DNA of 64,000 nucleotides, taken from positions 372,001-436,000 of the forward strand of contig NZ_NMZM01000001.1 of assembly GCF_002751875.1 (NCBI RefSeq). The letters are read 5' to 3'. The position numbers and the translations under genes were made by a program. The notes beneath the pieces were generated by a model. That model was given only the letters and a program-made list of their open reading frames with translations, was not told the origin of the DNA and made no database searches. Shown here piece after piece: positions 63,799-64,000 of this stretch (its first letter is position 1; the number at the start of each line of letters is the position of its first letter). The stretch is from Oceaniglobus indicus. GTDB lineage: Bacteria; Pseudomonadota; Alphaproteobacteria; Rhodobacterales; Rhodobacteraceae.

Positions 63799-64000
63799 TT
63801 ACTGGGCTTCGGAAATGAATTTCACGGCGTCGCCGAAGGTCTGGATCGTTTCCGCGGCATCGTCGGGGATCTCGATCCCGAACTCTTCCTCGAACGCCAT
63901 GACCAGTTCGACCGTGTCGAGGCTGTCTGCGCCCAGATCATCGATGAACGAAGCGTTCTCGGTCACCTTGTCCTCTTCGACGCCCAAATGCTCGACGACG
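63799..64000 (-). CDS. acpP: Acyl carrier protein, C-terminal part (5' end beyond right edge)
   Basis: The last 67 or so residues of ACP, the carrier of growing fatty acids. The phosphopantetheine serine is in [20 protein letters not shown]. The strongly acidic sequence and the C-terminus AVKFISEAQ are typical. The start codon lies outside the window: the sequence before [11 protein letters not shown] continues as VVEH to the edge, so the internal methionine-like start is not real. Confidence 0.97.
   Translation of the reverse strand, partial: VVEHLGVEEDKVTENASFIDDLGADSLDTVELVMAFEEEFGIEIPDDAAETIQTFGDAVKFISEAQ

Overview
The window is about 64 kb of GC-rich, gene-dense chromosome. It looks like an alphaproteobacterium of the order Rhodobacterales (Roseobacter/Rhodobacter group). 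Evidence for this is the nuo operon with small interspersed genes, a RcGTA-type gene transfer agent cluster lying between cysE and mltG-fabF-acpP, a fused TAXI-type TRAP permease, a long NuoE with a C-terminal extension, and many ATGA/GTGA/TGATG start-stop overlaps. I see no rRNA, tRNA, CRISPR array or insertion sequence.

Left part (1-8.9 kb, minus strand): the 5' half of a complex I operon, nuoA-nuoB-(RraB-like)-nuoC-(sulfotransferase)-nuoD-nuoE-(small membrane protein)-nuoF-(lipoprotein)-(DUF5333-like)-(small exported protein)-nuoG, running off the left edge. A clear sigma-70-type promoter precedes nuoA. Next come gph, a DegT-type aminotransferase and a glutathione transferase (9-11.5 kb, minus), and then glmU-glmS (plus) for UDP-GlcNAc synthesis.

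Middle part (14.8-34 kb): a lipoprotein, moaA, an M20 amidohydrolase and a Na+/Ca2+ exchanger family protein. These are followed by an opgC-opgG-opgH operon for osmoregulated periplasmic glucans, a CoA-transferase paired with a degenerate TPP enzyme, an L,D-transpeptidase, a TRAP-TAXI transporter with its binding protein, a DsbA-like oxidoreductase, ispG and a RodZ-like protein.

Right-middle (34-46.8 kb): a secreted protein, an M20 dipeptidase, a nucleoside hydrolase, an acetyltransferase, the SelO pseudokinase, an EamA exporter, two overlapping cyclophilins (one exported, one cytosolic), pgk, a large secreted protein, class I fructose-bisphosphate aldolase, ftsB and cysE.

Right part (46.8-61.1 kb, minus strand): a complete and apparently intact gene transfer agent (GTA) structural cluster. 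It contains small and large terminase, portal, prohead protease, major capsid, adaptor/stopper/terminator, tail tube, chaperones, short tape measure, distal tail and hub proteins, cell-wall peptidase and the 1301-residue megatron, followed by one small GTA-linked gene. Two strong GC-rich hairpins sit in the only sizeable gaps of the first half (after g2 and after g5). Upstream of g1 there is a promoter candidate, a short leader and an intrinsic terminator, plus a palindrome enclosing a near-consensus CtrA box. This unexplained regulatory layout is the most interesting part of the window. The cluster is followed upstream by mltG, fabF and the start of acpP.

A short hairpin-bearing intergenic repeat (CTCC-GGCG-GGAG-TATTT followed by a GGTAAGAA tail) occurs three times in full, with two partial relatives at gene ends.
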